Shown here: positions 11,471-22,001 of the stretch, in pieces
Layout: each line of letters opens with the position of its first letter
How positions within the stretch are numbered: the first letter of the stretch is position 1
Source: Polyporus tsugae
Taxonomy: Eukaryota; Basidiomycota; Agaricomycetes; Polyporales; Polyporaceae
Assembly: GCA_024305745.1 (NCBI GenBank)
Contig: JAHRBS010000013.1
Span: 1,054,001-1,118,000, forward strand
Direction of reading: 5' to 3'
DNA length: 64,000 nt
Program-made: the position numbers and the translations under genes
Notes under the pieces: generated by a model
Database searches by the model: none
Told to the model about the DNA's origin: nothing
Seen by the model: the letters and a program-made list of their open reading frames with translations, nothing else

Positions 11471-12869
11471 TATGTTCCACCCATACCAAGTTGTGAGTGC
11501 TTCCTCGCCCATTCGAGTTGATGACAATTGGACGAAAGATTCCTTACCTCTTCTAGGAAAAGATTCTACCTCGTATACGCCTCTCCCCCCGGTGATGAAT
11601 GACTATCGCTGGTGTATTCGATATCATATCGCATATCCTGGAATCCTCGTATCACATACCTACTTTTCTTCATCTTTCTTCAATCCCTGCATGATGTCAT
11701 AGCCCCCGCACACACACACACCCCACTAATCATGTTCTTCCCCGTCGCATATATCGCCTTGTACTACCATCGTCGTTCCCCTGCGTTGAAATATGCGTCA
11801 AATGCGATTCATCCATGAATACAAAGTCGGTGCAACAGATGAAACCCAGACCAGAGCAAGAAAATCTTGGTCAATCAGAACAGTGTCTCGACCCTCTTTA
11901 TGGCCATGGGACGTGACCTTCGCGGTCTAAATGTTGATTGTAACGGCGTATGATTAGAAAGTAGAGCAAAGTTCACCGTGAATCAACCGTTTCAGTGGTG
12001 CTTGAGGGCCGGCAGTGTTGGAGAATCGGGCGCGCGGGAGGAGAGAAGACGGGGGAAAGGACGGATGCGTTTGAACACCATCATCAAGCGCGTGAGGGCC
12101 GACGCGTCGCGTCGCGAGCTGTACATAGTACTAAATACACAAGTGGCCCACAAGACTCTACAGTATGAGACGCAACAAGACGGGAGAGACGCGAGGACGA
12201 TGCGAACTCGCTTACCCGATAAGTGCCACATTCAACAGACAGCATCTACGCTGAGCCAAGGGGTCTTTCGGGCTTCGTGCGAGGCAGAAGACGACTCATG
12301 TGGGTACTGTATGATGTGCTTAATGAGTCCAAACTATACATGGGCGCTTACCCTATGGGAGACCTCGGATAAGTCCGAGGAGTCGATCCATCCTCCTCCT
12401 CTTGTCAACACTTTGCAGTCTCCCATTGATATTCAGTTCCTGCTCAACATTCCGTGGCATATCTGGTCGTTGGAATCCCTCTTCCAACTCGTTGAGTATT
12501 GCAAAATGCGCGTCGGGAGACTCAGAGGGCCACGATAACGGGAGATCTGGGCACCATATGGCGAGCGACCTTCTGACGAAGAACGGGCTTCCAACTGCTG
12601 CTTTTGCTTTGATGGCTGGCGGCGCGTGGGATTCAATGACTGGATACCCCTTCTACTCATGAAATCCAGCTGTCTGTTCCCCATCGATTTAGAATTCCAT
12701 CCAACCGGGATATATACTTATGACCCAAGTGAGCCTGCACGCCAGGATTCGACCTTCGTCTCCTCCTGCTCACACCTCCTGCCCCAAGTCAGTAGCTTCC
12801 CGTTGGTCGCTCATTCCAAGCCGCAAGCCGCCGTTCTAGCTTCCCCCCTGAACGTTTACGGAGCACAGA
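11471..12869. other. 1.4 kb region without a confident gene
   Basis: Two weak candidates exist. On plus, a 186-codon frame at 11978-12538 has no recognisable motif. On minus, an open frame without ATG at about 12655-12353 reads like real protein (for example HFAILNELEEGFQRPDMPR) and could be a decayed gene or an exon whose partner I cannot find. The 3' end of the region should hold the promoter of the phosphatase gene. Confidence 0.4.
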
Positions 12870-14768
12870 ATGTCGTCCGGCGATCAGAGCACTGTCCTCG
12901 GTGTCGTGGTGCTCGCCCGCCATGGCGATCGCCAGGGTTTCTACCAGGACCCGGAGACGTACACCGCGTCCCAGACCGCGATCACTCCCCTTGGTGAGGT
13001 ACGTCACCCTCTCTTCTCAGCGTTAGATACGCATCCCTGATGAACTACCTTGCGCCGATAGACCCAAGAGTTTGAACTTGGCGCGGTCATTCGCGAGCTC
13101 TACTTCAACCCCTCCTCGCCTTCTTACGTGCAAGGCATCGCCAACACCTCCAGCCTCTTCAAGCAGAGCCAGGTCGCGGTCCGTGCTGATGCCGGGGGCG
13201 AGGGCGGCGTCATCTTCGACAGCGCTGTCGCGCTCACGCAGGGCCTGTGGCCGCCCACCTTCCTAGCGAGCACGGTCCTTGCGAACGGGACAAACGTCAC
13301 GAGTCCTTTGAGCGGGTACCAGTACATTCCCAGTGAGTTCTTGGTCGGTTTGCTGAGGAAGGAGGAATGCACGGGGGATTGATGGATGGGTGTGTTCAGT
13401 CGAGTCTGTGGAACCGAACGAGGATGTGTCGCTGGAGGGTTTCACGTCGTGCAATGTGAGTGCGCTCTTTGCCTGTGATCTGTGGGGTCGCTGAGGTTGG
13501 TGGGTGATAGACGTTTGATGCCCACACGACGGCGTTTTACGGCTCAAACGCGTTTAAGGCCAAGGACGCGGAAGTGTCTCAGTTCCTTACCAGCCTCAAG
13601 CCTTACATGGACGGACGTCCCGTAACCTTGGAGAACATGGTAAGCGCAATATCGTATGTGGGCTGAGGACGCATGGCTGACTATTTGCCTGTAAAGTGGA
13701 ATGTATGCGCCGCAATGTCTGATCCCCGGAGGATCGTGTCGATCTAATCTGTGCCGCGTGTAGATCTTCGATTACATGAACGTGCAGTCGATCCACAACT
13801 CGACCTTCGCCAGCACCCTCCCTGTAGGGTACCTGAACCAGGCCCGGGACCTCGCGAGCTGGCACGAGTACAATGTCTTCAGCGACGCAGCGTTCGACGG
13901 CATCGGAAACGGTGCGTGCATTGCCCATTTCTTCGCATCGGAACTGATGAAGTGGTTCTTCTTGCCAGTCGCATTCCTCACAATGATCCCCTCTGTGGTG
14001 ACCGCCCTGCAGCGTATCGCGAACTCGACAGACCCGCTTAAGCTCCATTACTCCGCGATCGCGTACAAGCCCTTCCTGAGTCTGTTCAACATGACGGGCG
14101 TCGTCGCCGACGGGGCGCTCCCCCCTTCCATCGGTGCGTCCCTGTCCCGCTTCTTTCCTCATCTCACCTCCACGCGTGCTCACGCATGTCCCGCGCATAG
14201 TGAACTACGCGGCGTCCGTAGTGCTAGAGGTCCGCCAGCCGTCCTTGGGCTCGAGCCCCGTTGTCCGCTTCACGTTCAAGAACGGCACCGACAACGCGAC
14301 GTATAGCGCGTACCCCATGCGCTTCTCCGGCTGGGAGGGCTCGGGCTCGAGCGCGGACGTCCCGCTCGCGACGTTCGTGCAGGCGTTCGCGCCCGCGGGC
14401 ATCAACACGACGCTGCAGTGGTGCAATGTGTGTGCACAGACGCAGGCGCGCGGGTGCGCGGCGCTGTACGCCGGGAACGGCACCAGCAGTACTGGTGCGG
14501 TGAGTGCTGTTGCGCACCACGAGAGGATCTCGCCGGTCGGCGCGGGGTTCTTGGGCGCGGGGTTGACGGTCGCGGTGTTTGGGATGGTCGCGGCTGCGTT
14601 GGTGTTCTTGGGGTTGTTGACAGTCGGGAGGGGTGCGAAGAGGGCGAGGGCGGGGAAGAAGGAGCGTGAGGAGTCGCACTCTTCGGTAAGCTATCTGTTT
14701 TATGAGGGGGGGTCTGGAGGTTGAGCTTGCTTTTGCAGACGAACTCGATGACGAAGGAGTCCGCTTGA
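12870..14768 (+). CDS. Histidine acid phosphatase-like protein with C-terminal membrane anchor
   Basis: Branch-2 histidine phosphatase superfamily member, 472 residues. Exons 12870-12998, 13062-13332, 13400-13455, 13511-13639, 13697-13702, 13764-13911, 13969-14133, 14201-14685, 14739-14768. The catalytic RHGDR is at residues 17-21, very close to the N-terminus, and I see no signal peptide. A hydrophobic helix (from VGAGFLGAGLTVAV) followed by basic residues forms a C-terminal anchor. Exon 5 is a 6-nt microexon (TGGAAT), needed to keep Trp-Asn and the frame. Intron 6 (13912-13968) is a multiple of three and could be retained. I did not locate the distal His-Asp motif with certainty, so catalysis is not assured. 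Confidence 0.82.
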
Positions 14769-15389
14769 GGGGGCGTGGTGAGCCTGCTTGGCTGGGCGTG
14801 GATGACTGTTGTACGATGCGGCGCCACGAGTGGTATTTGAAGAGTTGACGGCATTATATGTAGACTTGTAGGTCTGTACGATCATGACTTGACGTTCACT
14901 TGTTGTAGTCTTTGCTTCTTGAGCCGATGCCACAATGCGTGTTTCAGCAGCGTTCCGTTGTGCCAGGCTCCAGTGTAGAATGTGATGCATGATGGCTCGA
15001 TATTGTGTCAAGTATGTAGTTGGATATATGTAGTGAGCCACAGACCAAGTGCGAGGAAGTGGAATACAGTCTAAGATGCGAATAGAGGGGTCTAGACTGT
15101 AGACACAGACAGCCGTCCGAGTTACGCGCACCGATGTTGTGGCGAAGTTGAGCAGACAATGCGGCTGCATATGTTGAGGGTCGATCGCGCGTGTAGAGTG
15201 GTTTTTCTGCTCCATCGCAGGCTCCGAGTCAGTGTGCGACCTCCTCAGTCGACACAGCATTCGATTTTGTGATGGAACGCCGAGACTGACAGCTTGCTAA
15301 CACAAAATGGCCAATGGACACCTCTTGATTAGTCTCCCGTTGTTGACCATGATAAATCATACCTGTTGATCATACTACGACGACGCGCC
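14769..15389. other. Intergenic region
   Basis: About 620 bp, AT-richer than the flanking genes. Open frames here are short and featureless. Confidence 0.5.
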
Positions 15390-18300
15390 ATGGACCCGCT
15401 CTTGCCTGCCCGCTTCTCCCCCTACTATCCCCCAGACGACCCCGAAGACGTCCCTCCTCTCGAGTAGGATCCTGCCAGTACTTATTCGTTTATTAGCTCA
15501 ACAGCCTCACCGGCCCGGGCCTTTCACACTCCTCCCTGGACAACGGGAGCACGGACTACGGCTCTTCGAACATTGGAGTGCGCAGTTCAGCTCCCCCTTG
15601 CCGACCCCCGGTCCTTCAAGTTCGACGATTCAGCGCCGTCTGATTCGTCGATGTCCGACTCTACGCCTTCCTCGGGCGCTTCTCGTTCGCCGGAGGACCA
15701 CCCCAGCCACAGCCATAGCGATGACAACGGGCACGCGTCCTCGGAGGAATCGTCGTCGTCGTCTTCCTCGGAGGGCCGGAGGGGGAAGAAGGCGCGAGTG
15801 TCTTTGGATCCGTGTCAGCCTTTGACGGTGAAGGGGAAGCCCCGTGCGCGTGTTTACGTTGCTTGTCGCGAATGGTGAGCACATTTACTCTCCCTGCATC
15901 CGTCGTTCACTTGCGGTTCGATTGTGTGGACGCGTGGCGGTTTGTTCTCACTGGTGCGCGCTGCCTGCTGTGTCACTTCCACCAAGTGCATGCATCCGTC
16001 ACAGTTGTTGTTTACTGATCCATCTCTTTTAGTCGGAATCGCAAGGTCCGCTGTGATGGTGCGAAACCTGTCTGTTTCAGCTGTAGCAAACGAAATCCTA
16101 CAATGGAGGCGTGCGACTACGACCCCGCGCCAAAACGACGAGGGCAGGACAAAGTCCCGGGCACTCGTATGCGTTCCGCAATAGGCCAGCGAGCACCCCG
16201 ACGCACTCGGGCCTTGGACAACCATTCTCGCACTAATGGACAACAACAAGCGAATGTGCATGATGCAGGGGTGAATCCTGAAGTCAGTGTTGGGTCCTCC
16301 AGCTGTAAGGTTTGATTTCGTGCTGACTTGTGGCTTGCAATCTAGGTAATTATGCAAGACTTTGACCCCACAACATTTGATCCCGCAAATGTAGCCTCTT
16401 ATGAGCTTCCACCGCCTCCACCTTCAGATCCAGCCGAAGATGAGCAGGATGCCTCCGGGAGAGAGCAGGAACGGCTTGCAGAAGATCTCATGGTCGTTGA
16501 GCCCAGCATGCAGTTCGCCCGAGAAACATGGTGGGATGCCTTGTTGGTCTTCTACGCGTCCCACGACGTAGATGGTGACCTCGGCGCCATCATGCTCACC
16601 GCGGAGCAACGGCTGACGACCAGGAAGCGAGTGTTCACCGACATCCGTGCGGTCCTCAGTGCGTCCGTTTTTTGGGCGAGCTTCCTGCACCTCCCTCGCT
16701 TCTTCGAGACACTCCTCGACCCGGCGCGCCGCAACACAGTACAACCGAGCCTGCTTTTGAGCATGCTCGCAATTGGGGCGCACGTCCAGAGCTCGGAGAT
16801 AATGCAGGGCGCGAAGGGCCGCAAGCGAGCGCAGAAGCTGATCGATCTCCCCCATTCGGCGATCCAAGCGAGCCTGAACACAAATTGGGTGGACATTGGG
16901 CTCGTTCAGGCGGCATGGGTACGGACGGTTTCTCTATGCTCATCCTATATCTTTGTCGGACTGACGGTTGCTACTGATGCACGGCAGTTCATGGCGTACT
17001 TTGAGATGCAGGGCCACCCGCGGCAGCAGTGGGACCGATGCCGGTCAGCCATCCAACTCCTCGATTCGTTCATTCGCCTGCTATCCTTGACCACCCTCGA
17101 CGCCGACCGCCCCGAGGCACACTACGCCATCTTTGCGACATATGCCCGCAGCGTGGAAGCCTCGATGGGTCAGCCGATGCTCAACAATGCCGTCCACACC
17201 GGCAGCGATGCGCACTCTCACCCATTTGCACTACCGGAAGGGAATAGCCCCTCAGAAACGGTCGATATCGCAGGGCTGGGAATTCACGTCCCGGGACCCG
17301 CCCGGGGGTTTGCGGCACAGTGTGCCTGCGCGAAGTATACGCTGAAGGAGCAGTGGCCGACGGTGTCTGAGGTCGCACCTCTGTGGGAGATGACGACGAT
17401 GTGGCCAGACGGGTTGCTTGAAGGCGAGATCAGGAAGGAGGAGTGCCGGCGGCTCGTGTGGTCGAGCGTGATGCTCACCGCGGGGCAGAACGCCTTCACG
17501 TCGGCAGACGCGGCGCTCGACCGGACGGAGCTGTTCATCAAGGACTATAGGAACGTGCGTGCCGCGATTGTGGTGTTGCGAGAGGTGAAGGCGTCGTGCT
17601 GATTCCTTGGTGTTTTCGTAGTACGCTGTCCTCTTGCCCGGCGAGGACTCGGGCAAGGGGGCCGTGTGGCAGAGTAGCGTGTGGAACTTGTGTCTTCGCG
17701 CGATGATGCTGTGGAACACGAGCGTGCGCCAGAGGGGCGATGCCACCCTCGGTCCGCAGGCTCGCGCAGAGTACGCCATGAATGCGTGGCTCGAGGCGGA
17801 AGCCATCGAGGCCGCCCTGGACCAACACACGTGCCACCTCGACGCGGGTATGCTCTATCAAGCTCGGGAGTACATCTTTACGTGAGTGCTACATATGTTT
17901 GCTATTCCCCGAGTGTTGTATACTGAGCTACTGCGATGCTCGCGGATGTGCGTAACCCATGAGTTCAGACTATATGCACCGCAGGTTACGTCGTACGTGT
18001 TATGAGGTCGCGCTCACGTATACTTTCCGCTAGTCTTGGAATCATGTCGTATTACCGCGAGAAGGCAGAGGCGTGGCGTACGTAGTCCGGGGACCTCTTA
18101 CGGATTAGAGACTTCATGACTCACGGTGCCCTCAGTGCGTACCCAAGTGGGGATTTCAGAACGCTTTTGGAAGGCGGCGCAGGAAGACGTCAAGTGCGAG
18201 ATGATGACTCGACCGCTTCTCTGCTATTGGTTCATGGCCCAGATTGTCCGGTACGTCCACAATATGGGTGTCAACTCACCAAACTTACCACGTACCTCCG

Positions 18301-18644
18301 TGCTGATGGGTGTCCGTTTTTACCAATAGAGCCCTAATATTGTACAAGAGTGACCCGACGCTGTTGGTTGCACTGGACGCTGCGAAGGTACATATCAAGC
18401 CGCTCGAGTTCCTCATGCGGATCTGGCCATGCGATGGTGAGCGATACCCCCATCTCGCGGTGAGAGCATCGCGACCGCGCAGATATGCTGACCACCGCTC
18501 TCGATGGGATCAGAACAAAGGCAGATGTGGTCCCTTCTTCGACGCGAGCTCGTTCAAACCTGTGTCAAGGCTGGTGTGACCCCACCCGACTCTACTGTTC
18601 CTGCTCCGTTCGAGGGGTCGTTAGGAAGCTGCACACATCCGTAG
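15390..18644 (+). CDS. Zn2Cys6 fungal transcription factor (copy 1)
   Basis: DNA-binding regulator with a binuclear zinc cluster, C-x2-C-x6-C-x6-C-x2-C-x9-C, split by an intron inside the second Cys codon (exon ends 15874, next begins 16033). Later exons: 16346-16918, 16988-17554, 17622-17881, 17969-17992, 18034-18077, 18136-18250, 18330-18436, 18514-18644; they hold the regulatory region. The 5' part is uncertain: ATG 15390 opens a 74-nt exon, but the frame that enters the zinc cluster (Ser/Asp-rich, FDDSAPSDSSMSD) is reached only through an unclear intron near 15550-15620. The donor at 16270 is also inferred. Paralogous to the gene at 22002, with identical exon sizes of 44 and 107 nt near the 3' end. 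Target genes unknown; the adjacent esterase is one candidate. Confidence 0.82.
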
Positions 18645-19792
18645 CTGCTCCACAAACATAAACTCCAGGTAAGGCGACCTTTTCTGTTCTTTTCTACTGC
18701 TAATGCTGATCCTTTACTCTAGTGAGATATCATATTGTGAAGGAGCAGTCGAAATTAGATGCTATTATTGACTCATTGAGAATTTTCATACGTCGATTGT
18801 CCATGGGAGGGTGTGCATGGATGGTGGCGTCATCGGGAAGCATTAGGGCCAGTGCTTCAAGCCCCGGATTGGCCACTGCTAATCGTAAGGTACTAATGTC
18901 TTTCCAATCCCCATCGTTCGTTGGTGTATGCTGATGATGACATAACAGGTTGTGAGCCAAATCTTCTGCGGTCTCCGATAGCCAGGCTCTCCCCATGAAA
19001 CAATGCCGACCTAGTGACGCAGGAGTACCACTGGACATTTTCGACATCAGGCATCCGATCAGCGTGAGAAGGCTCGGGAGGTTTTTTGAGAAGGGAATAT
19101 ATATATTCAGCCCACGAGCCTCGGCAGCTATGCAACGGCGTATAGGTTTGCGTTGCTTGGCCGCGGAGTTGGTTCCCCACTTGGTATGCAGCATGCTGAT
19201 TGGACCGGCAAAGGCTAACCTTCGTGTCCTAGTGACTTCCCGAGATCATGGTGCTCGCCACATGCTCAAACGGTTCCTTGAACTTCTCAGGTACTGTAGT
19301 CATGGAAGTTTCATGGCCTCCGACTGTTCAACGATCTGAGTCAAGCAAGAGCTGTGCTCAATCACTCCTCTTCGTGCCGTCGTCACTAAACTGAGATACT
19401 GTAATTTGCCAGATACCACAGAGCCGCAGAATTCCTGCTTTTGAAAAGAGAGGCGTACAAATCTGGGGGGCGGGATAATGCCGGAAGAAACTCGCCTCCC
19501 CCTGCGAAGGTCAGAAGACTCTTTGCGCGCGGTCACCGCGTACTGACTTGACTCCGCTTTTCTAGACCTGTTTCCTGCAGACAAAATTGATCAGGAGGGC
19601 GAGACTAAGGACCTCAGAAGGGTGATGCTCTCGCCAACGGGCCGGCTCTCCTTAGTGGACGGTCCGACATGCTACAGAGGAGAGAGGTATAAATCTCCAT
19701 GACCCCCGCGTTGAAAGGCAAGAGTGGTGTCTCTTGCCAACTCCAAAAAGCCTCTTCCTCGTCTCAATTTGCGGCAGCTGGGATCTTCGACC
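18645..19792. other. 1.1 kb intergenic region
   Basis: Short frames on both strands have no recognisable domains. The last 110 bp contain the esterase core promoter. Confidence 0.45.
19688..19694 (+). promoter_or_regulatory. TATA box of the CE12 esterase gene
   Basis: TATAAAT lies about 100 bp before the ATG at 19793, followed by CT-rich sequence. Confidence 0.5.
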
Positions 19793-20665
19793 ATGAAGTT
19801 CTCCATCCTTGCACTACTCCCGGCCCTCATCGCTGGGGCAACTGCGCTTCCCAAGCCGGCGGAGACACTTGCGAAGCGGGCTGCGCCCAAGGTTTACCTG
19901 GCCGGCGATTCCACTATGGCAAAGGGTGGTGGTGGGTCCGGCACTGGCACTGAAGGTGCGTCCGATTCTTAGCACGCGGGCTTGCGAATGTATTCAATTG
20001 ACCCTCGCTCGCATCTCACGGCAGGCTGGGGCCAGTACCTCGGGTACTCGCTTGACATTGAAGTTGTCAACGACGCCATCGGGGGCCGCTCTGCACGCTC
20101 CTTCACGAACGAGGGCCGGTTCCAGGCCATCATCGACGTCGTCGCACCGGGCGACTTCGTCATCATCGAGTTTGGGCACAACGACGGGGGCTCGCTGAGC
20201 ACGACGGACAACGGCCGCACTGACTGCTTCGGCGACGGCGAGGAGACATGCATCTCGCCCACGACGGGCGAGACCGTTTACACGTTCGTCTTCTACGAGG
20301 TGGAGGCGGGCAAGGCGCTGCAGGCCAAGGGCGCGAACGTCATCCTCAGCAGCCAGACGCCCGACAACCCTTGGGAGTCGGGGTCGTTCGTTTACGCGCC
20401 GTCGCGGTTCGTCGGCTATGCGGAGACGGCAGCGGAGGCGATTGGGGCGAGCTACGTCGACCACGGGCAGTACGTCGCGAACGAGTTCGATGCGCTCGGC
20501 CTCACGACCGTGGACTCATTCTACCCGAACGACCACACGCACACGAGCCCGGACGGCGCGGACGTCGTTTCTGCGGCGTTCGTGAAGAGCGTGCTGTGCG
20601 CGAACGACGTCCTCGCGGCGCATGTCAAGAACACGACGAGCAGTGTGCCAGGGTCCTGCATTTGA
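19793..20665 (+). CDS. Rhamnogalacturonan acetylesterase (CE12, SGNH hydrolase)
   Basis: Secreted esterase that removes acetyl groups from pectin rhamnogalacturonan. Exons 19793-19955 and 20025-20665 give 267 residues, the usual family size. A signal peptide ends near residue 18 (ALP), followed by a KR site (residues 28-29) that could be a propeptide cleavage point. SGNH blocks are intact: AGDSTM with nucleophile Ser40, a block II Gly in NDAIGGRSAR, FGHND for block III, and NDHTHTSPDGA with the catalytic Asp/His pair. It sits between two paralogous Zn2Cys6 regulators, which may point to co-regulation; this is inference from position only. Confidence 0.92.
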
Positions 20666-22001
20666 TTTTGATCTTCCGGTTTGCGTCATTTGTATCGGCG
20701 TGGTGTGGAATGGTCAAGAAAATGTATCTTTGAATGAGTGCAATCTTGATACACAGTGTGTTCTTCATCTTTCATCTCGAAACCTTGGGTCCACCTGACG
20801 GTGACCTGGATATTCTTGCATTGTGCGGAAAAGCAACGCCGATATAGCTGAATTAGCCACTAAGATAATGAAGAATGGAACCAGTCTTCTCTTATCTGGG
20901 GAACAACCGACATCGCTGACGTTACATCAAGCTGTCACGGTTCCCGCCATTTGCAACGCCAGGCGAGTCGTGCTGAAGTATCTGTTTAAGTTGAAGCTTG
21001 AAGACTCGTCGGATGTGCATTGTGGACTCCCCTTGCCCGAGTCGTCGCGCGAGGCAGGTCCTGCGCGGCCTGACGCATCTGCGGGGCCGGAGCCACCTTT
21101 CTCTTCGGTTTCCTCTTCATAATCCCCGTGATGCATGCATGTAGCCGTGGTCGCGCGCGACGCAGAACAGCGTGAAGATCGGCCTGGACAAAGGAGTTAC
21201 GCAGTAGCCATGGACGCGCGAGCTTTTGATAGTCAGCATGGGTAGAACAATTTTGTACTCTGTACTATTACCATTGACAATATCGCGGCAGATCGCCCAC
21301 GCCGCGGAACGCACTCAGAAGTGCTTAGTGCCAAGTGCTAGTGCCCACTGTTTGTCTCCCCAGAGCGTTCGGCAAGGGACTTGATGAACTGTACAAAGCG
21401 GCAGCGCGCGAGCCTGCAGAGAGCGCTTGATTCCGGGAGGTACTTAGCCGAAAGAATGACAGACAGGGCCAATCTAAGTACATACGTGAGGCGCTGTGAG
21501 GCCCGAGAATTTGAAATAGGGGGAGGTAGGAGGCCTAGGCCTAGGGTAATCGCGGTGGTGGGGTGGGGATGTACATATGTACCACCCTAGATACGAGTTG
21601 AATCAGCAAGTACTTACTCCATCAATGCATCAACGTCATGTACTTAAGAAGGTCTGTTGAATGTGACCGTCAGTTTAGTTTACTGTTCCTAATTGGGCTA
21701 TGTACTACGTATTAATTGGTGGACCGCTGTGGGACAGGTGGGATGGATTATGCCACGCCGTCACAGCCACTCCGCCGGCATGAAACGTAACGCGTACTAA
21801 TGCCCGCAGCCCGACCACTGAAGCCTTAGCCAAGATTGCAACTTGTTCAGTGCCCACATCCTTGCACTTGCATACAAGAGCCCTCTCCACCGTCCCAATC
21901 CATACAAACCCGATACCAATCGCATACATCCGCCCTCCTAACCAAATTTGGTCCCCTCCGGGCTCCCCGTCTCTAGCGTTACGGCTCCCCTTACCACCTC
22001 C
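20666..22001. other. 1.3 kb intergenic region
   Basis: No gene recognised. A perfect 12-bp palindrome, AGGCCTAGGCCT, lies at 21531-21542. The region just before 22001 is pyrimidine-rich, as expected for a promoter. Confidence 0.45.

Noticed and set aside
20823..21122. 99-codon plus frame after the esterase
   Set aside because: No domain, no introns or promoter signals, and composition like the surrounding intergenic DNA.
21531..21542. Perfect palindrome AGGCCTAGGCCT in an intergenic region
   Set aside because: A single 12-bp palindrome has little meaning by itself; no second copy or flanking repeat was seen.
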